Shown: positions 1-6,183 of the stretch, in pieces
Numbering within the stretch: the first letter of the stretch is position 1
Layout: every line of letters begins with the position of its first letter
From: Nocardiopsis sp. CC223A
Lineage (GTDB): Bacteria; Actinomycetota; Actinomycetes; Streptosporangiales; Streptosporangiaceae
Length of the DNA stretch: 64,000 nucleotides
Reading direction: 5' to 3'
Assembly: GCF_030766825.1 (NCBI RefSeq)
Contig: NZ_JASFDV010000003.1
Span: forward strand, 1-64,000
Made by a program: the position numbers and the translations under genes
The notes under the pieces: generated by a model
What the model was told of the DNA's origin: nothing
Database searches by the model: none
What the model saw: only the letters and a program-made list of their open reading frames with translations

Positions 1-10
1 ACCTATTCAA

Positions 11-33
11 GACTAGATTGGGACTAGACTTGG
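11..33. promoter_or_regulatory. Tandem GACTAG direct repeats at window edge
   Basis: Two near-identical units sit head to tail: GACTAGATTGG (11-21) and GACTAGACTTGG (22-33). The same GACTAG core appears as CTAGTC in the promoter region of the helix-turn-helix gene (about 947). The pair lies beyond the 3' end of that gene, so it may be the operator of a gene left of the window that shares the regulator. This is inference from repeated words only. Confidence 0.3.
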
Positions 34-68
34 GAGTGCGGGAGGTCAACGGTTCTCGTCGGCCGGGG

Positions 69-926
69 TCACAGGGAAGCCGAGAAGTCCCTGAGGTGGT
101 CGCGGCTGGCCGTCTCGTCCAGGGCGTGCTCGGTGAGGACGGTGTGAATGTCGCGGTACTGGCCTACCTCTTCGGGGTCGGTGATCGCCAACTCCCGGGT
201 GAACGTCTCGACGATGACGGTGGGTTCATCGGGGATCTCGAACAGCAGGAACCCGTTGCTCTGGAGATGGCCGAAGGGCGAGGACAAAGGGAGGACCCGC
301 AGCGCGACGTTGGTGAGCGTGGCGACCGAGAGCAGGCGGTCCACCTGGGCGGCCAGCAGGTCGGCGTCATGGGGATGCCAGCGCAGCGCGGCCTCGGTGA
401 GGGTGAACTCGAAGCGTCGCCCGGAATCGTAGAGGGCCTCCTGGCGACGCATCCTCGCCGCGACGGCCTCGGGTACATCACGCCGCCCGGAGAGGTCGAC
501 GGCGCTGAGCACCTGCCGTGCGTACTCGGCGGTTTGCAGCAGGCCGGGCACCAGGGAGGGCTGGAAGGAGCGAACGACCTCGGCGCGCTGCTCCAGTGCC
601 CGAACCCCGGCCTGGCCGGCACGCAACCCGCGGGCGTGCACCGCCCTCCAGTGGCGGGATTCCACCAGTGCGGCCTCGGCCAGTTCGGAGCTGCGCCGCA
701 CCATGTCCGCCGAGGCGCGGCAGGCGTTCGACCAGGCCTTGACATCGTCGGCGGTGGGTCTGGTACGGCCGTTCTCGATCTTGGAGACCTTCGACTGCGA
801 CCAGCCCAGGGCGTCGGCGAGCTCCTGCCCGGACAGGCCGCGGTCCAGTCGGGCGGACCTCAGCAGGGAGGCGAGCTCTTTTCTGGTGCTGTCGGCCCTC
901 TTGCCCCGGGGCGTGGACTCCTTCAT
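69..926 (-). CDS. XRE-type helix-turn-helix regulator with DUF5753 domain
   Basis: A 285-aa DNA-binding regulator. Residues about 15-70 form an XRE helix-turn-helix (LRSARLDRGLSGQELADALG then SQSKVSKIENGR). The rest is the DUF5753 ligand- or partner-binding domain, with the hallmarks PGLLQTAEYARQVL and, near the end, a segment rich in FLLFEIPDEPTVIVET. The ATG at 926 is chosen because AGGA sits six bases upstream; an in-frame TTG at 941 has no such site. It is divergent from DUF6879 and DUF397 genes. This trio is a common actinobacterial module in which DUF397 proteins act with the regulator, in the style of an antitoxin/toxin or developmental switch. The family call is firm; the physiological target is unknown. 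Confidence 0.9.
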   Translation of the reverse strand: MKESTPRGKRADSTRKELASLLRSARLDRGLSGQELADALGWSQSKVSKIENGRTRPTADDVKAWSNACRASADMVRRSSELAEAALVESRHWRAVHARGLRAGQAGVRALEQRAEVVRSFQPSLVPGLLQTAEYARQVLSAVDLSGRRDVPEAVAARMRRQEALYDSGRRFEFTLTEAALRWHPHDADLLAAQVDRLLSVATLTNVALRVLPLSSPFGHLQSNGFLLFEIPDEPTVIVETFTRELAITDPEEVGQYRDIHTVLTEHALDETASRDHLRDFSASL

Positions 927-1025
927 GATATTCCTGTTCAAGTCTTACTAGTCTGCGCTATTGATCGAGATGCGAGGTGTACAGACTAACGTGCATACGG
1001 CTGCCACCGACCTTGGGAGCCCACA
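927..1025. promoter_or_regulatory. Divergent promoter region of the DUF5753 module
   Basis: This 99-bp spacer separates the leftward regulator from the rightward DUF6879 gene and must hold both promoters. It contains TCAAGTCTTACTAGTCTG, whose complement repeats the GACTAG and AAGACTTG words seen at 11-33, and a further AGACTAA word near 984. These are plausible autoregulatory operator half-sites. No promoter hexamers are clear enough to name. Confidence 0.45.
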
Positions 1026-1571
1026 GTGGTGAACGTGCTGGCGATGCCCGACTTCCTGCGGACCTTCGACGACTTCCACACCCAGGTCTTCCGGATGGAG
1101 ACCCTGGACTTCTACGACTCCCCGAGCGAACGCGTGCCCTTGGCTGACTTCCGGGAGGGGCGCCCCCAGGACGCCTCCTGGCTCGGGCCGTGGTCGGAGC
1201 GGGTGCGGTCCGCGCGGGACCGGGGCGCCCTGTTCCGCCGCGTCCACGTGGTGGACGAACCCCTGTCGGAGTACCTGGTATTCGAGCTGACGTGCGCCTA
1301 TCCCTCGAACATCAGGGCGGGGGAGGAGATCGGGATCCTGTCGCGTGAGATCGCGAAGGAGCTGGACGTCCCGGATGAGGACTACTGGCTGTTCGACGAT
1401 GACCGCACCGGGATCATGCTCTACGGCGACGACGGCGCGCTCAGGCACGTGGAGGTCACCACGGACCCCGTGGTCGTCGGCGAGCACGTGCGCCGGCGCG
1501 AGGCCGTTCTGGACCGGATGATTCCTTTGCAGCGGTACATGGCGGAAGCAGGGCTCACACCACAGGTCTGA
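1026..1571 (+). CDS. DUF6879 family protein
   Basis: A 181-aa soluble protein of the DUF6879 type found beside DUF5753 regulators. Family-like features are the N-terminal FDDFHTQVFRMETLDFYD segment, the acidic/aromatic block DEDYWLFDDD and the closing part that places HVEVTTDP before a helix. No catalytic motif is apparent and no signal peptide is present. Translation starts at GTG 1026. The DUF397 gene follows after 28 bp, so the two are probably co-transcribed and under the divergent regulator. The biochemical role of the family is not established; a partner or effector of the regulator is the usual inference. Confidence 0.8.
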   Translation: MVNVLAMPDFLRTFDDFHTQVFRMETLDFYDSPSERVPLADFREGRPQDASWLGPWSERVRSARDRGALFRRVHVVDEPLSEYLVFELTCAYPSNIRAGEEIGILSREIAKELDVPDEDYWLFDDDRTGIMLYGDDGALRHVEVTTDPVVVGEHVRRREAVLDRMIPLQRYMAEAGLTPQV

Positions 1572-1599
1572 GCGGCTCAACGCATCCTGGAGGCAAGAG

Positions 1600-1809
1600 A
1601 TGAACCCCCCGTTCAATGACATGGACTTCCGCAAGGCCAGCGGAAGCGGAAGCGGTGACTGCGTCGAGGTCGCCATCACCGGGCACACCCCCGACACGAT
1701 CGGCCTGCGCGACTCCAAGAACCCGCGGGAAGCCCTGGTGCTGCTCACATCCGCGGAGTGGCTCGCGTTCACGCGGGTCACGGCGCACGACTACTCCATG
1801 ACCTCCTGA
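1600..1809 (+). CDS. DUF397 domain protein
   Basis: A 69-aa protein made of a single DUF397 domain: FRKASGSGSGDCVEVAI at the N-terminus, a central GLRDSKNPREA and the terminal TSAEWLAFTRV block. These match the family pattern W/F-x-K-(S)-S-x-S-G-x-C-VEVA, RDSK and EW-AF. A strong GGAGG ribosome site is at 1589-1593. It lies just behind the DUF6879 gene and opposite the regulator. DUF397 proteins are usual partners of DUF5753 regulators. The distinctive double SGSGSG stretch replaces the usual SSYSG. Confidence 0.9.
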   Translation: MNPPFNDMDFRKASGSGSGDCVEVAITGHTPDTIGLRDSKNPREALVLLTSAEWLAFTRVTAHDYSMTS

Positions 1810-1881
1810 CCCGCACGGTCGTCACCTTGGATCAGTGCCTGTTCCCGGACCGTTCGTGAGGCTGCGCCCCACCTTTCGGTC

Positions 1882-1912
1882 GGCCGTGCCGGGTTTCCGA
1901 CCCGGCATGGCC
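1882..1912. terminator. Bidirectional hairpin between convergent DUF397 genes
   Basis: A 13-bp stem (GGCCGTGCCGGGT, 1882-1894) with a 5-nt loop pairs with ACCCGGCATGGCC (1900-1912), broken only by one G-T pair. It lies between the rightward gene ending at 1809 and the leftward gene ending at 1988, so it probably terminates both transcripts. There is no T tract, as is common in high-GC actinomycetes. Confidence 0.75.
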
Positions 1913-1987
1913 TTCACCTGTACACAGGGGGGCGGGCCCCACCTGCCGGAAGGCCGCAGACAGGGCTTGGCGGTGCTGCCGCCCGGG

Positions 1988-2194
1988 TCAGGCGCCCTTG
2001 GCGGTGTCGAGGAAGGCCTGCCACTCGTCGGCGGCGAAGAAGAGCGCTCCCAACTCCCGGTGCTTGGTGTCCCGGACCCCGGTGACCGGCCCCTCCGAGA
2101 CTTCCACACAGGCCCCTCTGTCATTGGTATAGCTCGCCTTGTGCCACGGATGCGCGGGAACGAAGGACGCGTTGGTGGTCGTGCCCGGAGTCAT
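1988..2194 (-). CDS. DUF397 domain protein, partner of a decayed regulator
   Basis: A 68-aa DUF397 protein. Hallmarks are WHKASYTNDRGACVEVSE, GVRDTKHRE and ADEWQAFLD. It starts at ATG 2194 with a 4-bp ATGA overlap on the end of the truncated DUF5753 remnant upstream, the normal arrangement for such pairs. Because the upstream regulator has lost its helix-turn-helix, this protein is either orphaned or now works with the intact regulator at 69-926. Reading frame and family residues are intact. Confidence 0.88.
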   Translation of the reverse strand: MTPGTTTNASFVPAHPWHKASYTNDRGACVEVSEGPVTGVRDTKHRELGALFFAADEWQAFLDTAKGA

Positions 2195-2547
2195 GACGGC
2201 CTTCTGTACTCGGTGATCAGCGTCTTGAGGAAGGTTCGGGTCTCCGAGGTGGAGAGCGCGGACGCCTGTAGTTGGTCAAACGCTATCTCGTGTTCCAACA
2301 AGTCCTCCTGGTCCTCGAAGAACAGCCCGTTCGGAGGGACGTCCACGAACAGCGCGCGGTCGGTTTCATCGAAGGTCAGCAGCGAGAAGCCGTAGGTGCG
2401 TGACATGCCCACCGCCGCCGGGAGCACCTGGACGTTGATAGCTGGCCGGGCGGCGAGTTCGAGCAGGTGGGCGAGCTGCGCGGCCATCACCCCCCGGTCG
2501 CCGATGATGCAGCGCAGACAGGACTCGTCGAGGAATGGGAAGAGGCC
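2191..2547 (-). pseudogene. C-terminal remnant of a DUF5753 regulator
   Basis: Read leftward from about 2541, the frame encodes the C-terminal half of a DUF5753 domain: FLDESCLRCIIGDRGVMAAQ, then INVQVLPAAVG, then LFVDVPPNGLFFEDQEDL and a terminal TLITEYRRPS. The helix-turn-helix and the first half of DUF5753 are missing. Upstream of about 2541 the frame stays open but turns into Gly/Pro/Arg-rich sequence unlike the family, because it reads the antisense of another gene's remnant. Stop and downstream DUF397 overlap are intact. The gene appears to have lost its 5' half in a deletion. A product could still be made from a cryptic start but would lack DNA binding. Confidence 0.75.
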
Positions 2548-2697
2548 GAACGCGGTCGGGGCCTGCTCCTCATCGACGCCCTGGCCACCTGCTGGGGGTC
2601 CCGGGCCGTGGTGGACTTCCCCTTCTGCGCGGGGCTGGGCACCGCGGTCTGGGCTGAGTTCACCCTCCCGGTCCAGGCCCGGGACACATCCCGGTGA
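2548..2697 (+). pseudogene. C-terminal remnant of a HATPase_c_2 regulatory ATPase
   Basis: From residue ERGRG at 2548 the rightward frame reads ERGRGLLLIDALATCWGSR, then GLGTAVWAEF and stops at 2697. This is the characteristic end of the anti-sigma/RsbW-like ATP-binding proteins of actinomycetes (G-box GRGLLLxxALA-x-WG and the closing TVW-E/A-F strand). The N-terminal ATP-binding half is absent. The sequence before 2548 is the antisense of the DUF5753 remnant. ATPase genes of this class often lie divergent from DUF5753 regulators, so one deletion through the shared promoter explains both half genes. Confidence 0.7.
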
Positions 2698-3164
2698 GCG
2701 CCGAACCGCTCTCCTCCGGGGTGCGCGCCGTGCTGGGCACATCCCGAGGGCGCCGCTTCTCCCGCCCGGGAACCCCATCCCCCGCTCTGTCCACTCGGGA
2801 GCAGCGCCTCCTCACCCAGATGCCCGACAACCCCCGGGTCGCTTACCGTCAGGCCCGTGGCCAGAGCCCGCCCTGGATGGACCTGCACTTCGCCCGCATC
2901 ACCACAGACGACACCCCGCGCCCGGTTCGCCGACGCGAACCCGCACCGGCCCCGGAGCACGCCCCGACACCCCGGGTTCCGCGCCCCCGGCCCGCCACGG
3001 ACGACGGCCCGGCCAGGCCACGCCCGCGCAGGGAACCCCCGCCACTGCCACGCCGTCGCCCGGGCCGTCCGCACAGCCACCGCAGACCCCGAAAGCGCGG
3101 CCGCACCGCCTGGCGCCTGACCGCCTACACCCTCGCCCACCACCTGACCGCGCCCCTGTTATAG
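2694..3164 (+). CDS. Hypothetical Arg/Pro-rich protein
   Basis: A 156-aa frame starting at GTG 2694 and overlapping the stop of the preceding ATPase remnant by four bases (GTGA), a coupling typical of real genes here. The first 65 residues look ordinary and include VAYRQARGQSPPWMDLHFAR. The rest is a low-complexity tract of Pro and Arg ending in a short helix (WRLTAYTLAHHL). No domain is recognised. With its upstream partner gene destroyed, expression is doubtful. It may be a genuine downstream gene of the lost ATPase operon or a frame kept open by high GC. Confidence 0.4.
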   Translation: MSAEPLSSGVRAVLGTSRGRRFSRPGTPSPALSTREQRLLTQMPDNPRVAYRQARGQSPPWMDLHFARITTDDTPRPVRRREPAPAPEHAPTPRVPRPRPATDDGPARPRPRREPPPLPRRRPGRPHSHRRPRKRGRTAWRLTAYTLAHHLTAPLL

Positions 3165-3466
3165 CCACCCATGACCACCCCCGCCCCGGTGGGAGTGGTC
3201 CGCCCCACCCGTGGTTCCGCACAGCCTCTCGCCCCGGAGTGCGGTCCCGCCGCGCTCCTCACCACAGTTCCGATCCATGACGGATTCCCCCACCGCACCG
3301 CCGCGGACGATGATGAACTCCTGGAGAGGCTGCACGCAGGTGCGCGGGAGGGGAGACACGATCCCCTCCTCTGGGCACCTCCCGGACGAACCCTTTCCGC
3401 CTCTCACGATGGCCGAGGTCGAACAGGCGGAACACAAGCCGGGGTCCGCCTTCTTCAGTAGGCCGT
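3165..3466. other. Intergenic region with no supported gene
   Basis: About 300 bp between the Arg-rich frame and the 3' end of the leftward secreted protein. Several short frames are open on both strands, but none has family-like sequence, a convincing ribosome site or partner overlaps. No hairpin stands out. Confidence 0.5.
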
Positions 3467-4399
3467 TCAGGCCTGGCGCCAGCGGAACCTGCTGTCCGTG
3501 GCCGTCGTCGTGCACTGCATGAGGGTGCCCGCGGACGTGTAGCCGAACTGCCAGTGCTCAGAGCAGAATGCCCCGGGGTGCACCCCTTGTACGTGGGACG
3601 GCGCCTCCGGTTCGGGCTCCGGCTCCGGCTGGGGGGCGGGTTCAGGCTCCGGCTCAGGTTGCGGGGCCGGAGCGGGTTCGGGCTCAGGTTCAGGTTCCGG
3701 CTCGGGGCTCGGGTCCCCGATCTCCTCAGGGCACTCCTCGTCGGGGCCGACGACGTGCACCTTCACCACCATGGAGTCCCGATAGGGCGCCGTCGCCTCG
3801 TCCGGGGACTGCGCGCACACCAGGTGGTCAGCGGCCTCGTCCGCGTCGGGATCGTCGACGTCACCGAACGCGGAACGCACATCGACGCCGGAGATCCCCG
3901 CGTCCTCGCTCCATTCCTGCACCTCGGAGACCGTTCCGCCGACGAAGTCGGTCAGGGCCGGCCATTCCTGCACCGCCGCGGTGTCGTCTGGACAGTCGGT
4001 GCCCTCCGGGACGACGCTCAGGTCCACCACGGTTCCGTCGGCCCGCTGGAAGCACACCAGCATCGCCGAGCGGTTCCATGCCGACCCGTCCTCCGCGGTG
4101 GCGAGCACGACCTCGCCCAGGGTGAAGTCGGCGTCACCGAGCTCGTCCTCCGCGTCCGGCAGGGCGAGGCCGATCACGTCGGGGTCGGCGGGTGTCGGCG
4201 ACGCACTGGGGGACGGCGACGGGGCGGCCGCCACCGGTTCCGTTTCCGGAGGAGGGCCCAGGAGCGCTCCGAGGAAGATCAGAAACAGAAAACCGGCCAT
4301 GGCCACGGATGCGCATCCTCCGCATCCGATACCGATCTTCGCAAGGGTCGACCCTCTCGGCTTCGGTGCCGGTGACAGGGAGGGGTGGGGGATGGTCAT
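3467..4399 (-). CDS. Membrane-anchored extracellular protein with Pro-Glu stalk
   Basis: A 310-aa protein from ATG 4399 (GGAG upstream; a GTG at 4417 is in frame). A short cytoplasmic lead is followed by one hydrophobic helix (VAMAGFLFLIFLGALLG). The ectodomain begins with a Ser/Pro-rich linker, then a PASTA-like stretch (DVIGLALPDAEDELGDADF) and a domain with several cysteines. A long PEPEPE/PQPEPE stalk follows. A small terminal module (GAFCSEHWQFGYTSAGTLMQ, then SRFRWRQA) resembles the C-terminal Cys-containing repeat of many actinobacterial surface proteins. It stands alone between intergenic regions. A wall-spanning surface protein is likely; its ligand is unknown. Confidence 0.75.
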   Translation of the reverse strand: MTIPHPSLSPAPKPRGSTLAKIGIGCGGCASVAMAGFLFLIFLGALLGPPPETEPVAAAPSPSPSASPTPADPDVIGLALPDAEDELGDADFTLGEVVLATAEDGSAWNRSAMLVCFQRADGTVVDLSVVPEGTDCPDDTAAVQEWPALTDFVGGTVSEVQEWSEDAGISGVDVRSAFGDVDDPDADEAADHLVCAQSPDEATAPYRDSMVVKVHVVGPDEECPEEIGDPSPEPEPEPEPEPAPAPQPEPEPEPAPQPEPEPEPEAPSHVQGVHPGAFCSEHWQFGYTSAGTLMQCTTTATDSRFRWRQA

Positions 4400-4729
4400 G
4401 TGCACTCCGGGATCCACGTGCGGCAGGGCGGACGGGCACCAGGAGAGGGGAGCGCGGGCTGGTGCGGTCGACGCGTGTGAAGCTACACCGATCAGCCATC
4501 CGATTTGCGAGAAAGGTAAGAAAAATACCTATCGTCACGTGAAGGTTATGCGGACCGCCGCGACATGCCGCCGTCGAATCGAGGCAGGGGAGCATCGGTT
4601 GCACGGCCTCGCGGGGCCTTGAGCGGAAGTGACTTCTCAGGGGTGGCCCTGCCCTTCACAGCCACGGGTCGACCCCTCCGTGAAGGCTCCACGGCCCCTC
4701 TGGAACAGCGGGCGACCTCTGGAGAACCG
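4400..4729. other. Intergenic region with possible promoter
   Basis: This stretch carries the upstream region of the leftward stalk protein and the 3' flank of the propeller lipoprotein. An AT-richer patch near 4508-4555 (GAAAGGTAAGAAAAATACC and GTGAAGGTTATGCGG) stands out and could be a promoter. A shorter inverted repeat, CCTTCAC...GTGAAGG, lies at about 4652-4686. No gene is supported. Confidence 0.4.
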
Positions 4730-4762
4730 CCGGTCCTCCGGGACGCCTCACCGGAGGACCGG
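4730..4762 (-). terminator. Perfect 12-bp hairpin terminator
   Basis: CCGGTCCTCCGG (4730-4741) pairs perfectly with CCGGAGGACCGG (4751-4762) across a 9-nt loop. It begins 23 bp beyond the stop of the leftward propeller lipoprotein, so it very likely ends the WXG/822-aa/propeller transcript. No T run follows. Confidence 0.8.
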
Positions 4763-4785
4763 TCCACCTCGACCGAGACGCCCGA

Positions 4786-6138
4786 TCAGCGGAAGCCTGC
4801 CAGTCTGGGCACCGCGGAGGCAGGGTACTCACGCAACAGGACCGCCCCCGGTACCGCTCGGAAGGTCGAGGGCCCGACCTCCTGGTCGACCTGCGCGACA
4901 CTGAGAATCTCGGTGGTGTCGACACCGACGGGAACCGTGACTCTGTACTCCTCCCCGGACTCCCAGTCGAACACGGCCATGTCCTGTTCCTCTCCTTCCT
5001 CTACCATCCGGAGTTTCAGCAGTGCTTCGTCCAGAACGAGGAAGTTGTTGACATGGCCCCGGGCAACGTCCGTTGTGGTCTCCAGGCGGTTGCGCACCGT
5101 TCCATCGAATTCCCGGAACTCATAAGTGACCGGGCCTTCTTCCGCACCTGCGGAGATCGCGGCCAGGTATCCATCGGGGAGCACTCGCAACAACGCGTTC
5201 TCCGGTGTACTGGGCAGAGCGTCGGCCACCACGCGCCCGGCCTCGGCGTTGATCACCACGGTGCCGCGTTCATGCGAGATGTTCTGTAGGACCAGCAGAT
5301 CTCCCACGGCACCGAAGCCGAGGTCTTCCGACGAGGCGGGGGGAAAGACTGCACCCCCGCCGTGGTAGTCCCGGCCTTCCCGGAACCGCCACATTTCCTC
5401 ACCGTCATCGAGGTCGAGCCCGACCACGGTGGAGCTCTCGCCGGGACATTCGAATACCACGGCCGCCTGCCGTGCGGTGACCACACCGGACGAGATCACG
5501 GCCTGTTGTGAGTCGGAGCAGGCGGGAAGTGTGTTCTCCCAAGCCGTCGTGCCCTCTTCCCAGGAAGTCAGTGTCACGCGCAGCTCCGGCCCTGCCTGTG
5601 CGGTGAGTAGACCTGTGGAGTGAACGAGACCTGCACCGTCGATAGAAAAGGATCCGGTTCCCGTGCCGTCGCGGTCTGAGCGGAGGAGTTCCTCCCCCGT
5701 CGCGGTGTCGAGCAGGACCAGCGCACGCCCGGCAGTGAAGGCCGCTACGGTGCCGTCCGGGGACACGGCCGCGTCGGTACCCACGTCATCTCCGGATACC
5801 TCGGGAAGTAGGAAACTCCAAGCCGTTTCACCGCTCAGGGTGTCCAAGCCGATGACACCGTTGTCGAGTTCCAACACCGCACCCGAGGGGGTCGCGTGCA
5901 CGGCCAGGAGCCGGGAGGTTTCCGGGCCTTCCCACACCCATGCTGCTTCGGCCACGGTCGCCGGCACCTGGAGATCACCGGGAAGAGGGGGTGCGGTGCG
6001 ATGCTCGACTTCGTAGCCGGCGAAGGGAGCAGAGTCGGGATCGTTCTCCTCAGGCTTTTCGTCGAAGTGAGAACACCCGGTCACGATCGTGCATACGATG
6101 ACCAGGAGTACGGCAGGAAAGCGAAGGCTGAAGTTCAT
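4786..6138 (-). CDS. PQQ-like beta-propeller lipoprotein
   Basis: A 450-aa exported lipoprotein. The N-terminus has a signal peptide and lipobox (VIVCTIVTGC, with Cys at about residue 22). The mature part carries repeated propeller-blade motifs of the PQQ/quinoprotein type: NGVIGLDTLSGETAWSF, ALVLLDTATGEELLR, VVGLDLDDGEEMWRF and VFDWESGEEYRV. These usually form a ligand- or protein-binding scaffold without catalysis. It is the last gene of a leftward cassette with a WXG100-like protein and the 822-aa protein, 45 bp behind the latter, and is followed by a strong hairpin. A decayed homologous arrangement lies at 9271-10404. An extracellular partner of the secreted WXG-like protein is a reasonable inference. 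Confidence 0.85.
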   Translation of the reverse strand: MNFSLRFPAVLLVIVCTIVTGCSHFDEKPEENDPDSAPFAGYEVEHRTAPPLPGDLQVPATVAEAAWVWEGPETSRLLAVHATPSGAVLELDNGVIGLDTLSGETAWSFLLPEVSGDDVGTDAAVSPDGTVAAFTAGRALVLLDTATGEELLRSDRDGTGTGSFSIDGAGLVHSTGLLTAQAGPELRVTLTSWEEGTTAWENTLPACSDSQQAVISSGVVTARQAAVVFECPGESSTVVGLDLDDGEEMWRFREGRDYHGGGAVFPPASSEDLGFGAVGDLLVLQNISHERGTVVINAEAGRVVADALPSTPENALLRVLPDGYLAAISAGAEEGPVTYEFREFDGTVRNRLETTTDVARGHVNNFLVLDEALLKLRMVEEGEEQDMAVFDWESGEEYRVTVPVGVDTTEILSVAQVDQEVGPSTFRAVPGAVLLREYPASAVPRLAGFR

Positions 6139-6183
6139 GGTCTCTCTGAGAACGGTATATCTTTTCTTGCCCGATCGGCCTGG

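Noticed and set aside
3605-3720. Repetitive DNA resembling a short tandem-repeat or CRISPR array
   Set aside because: It is the coding sequence of the Pro-Glu stalk; units are 6-12 bp with no spacers.
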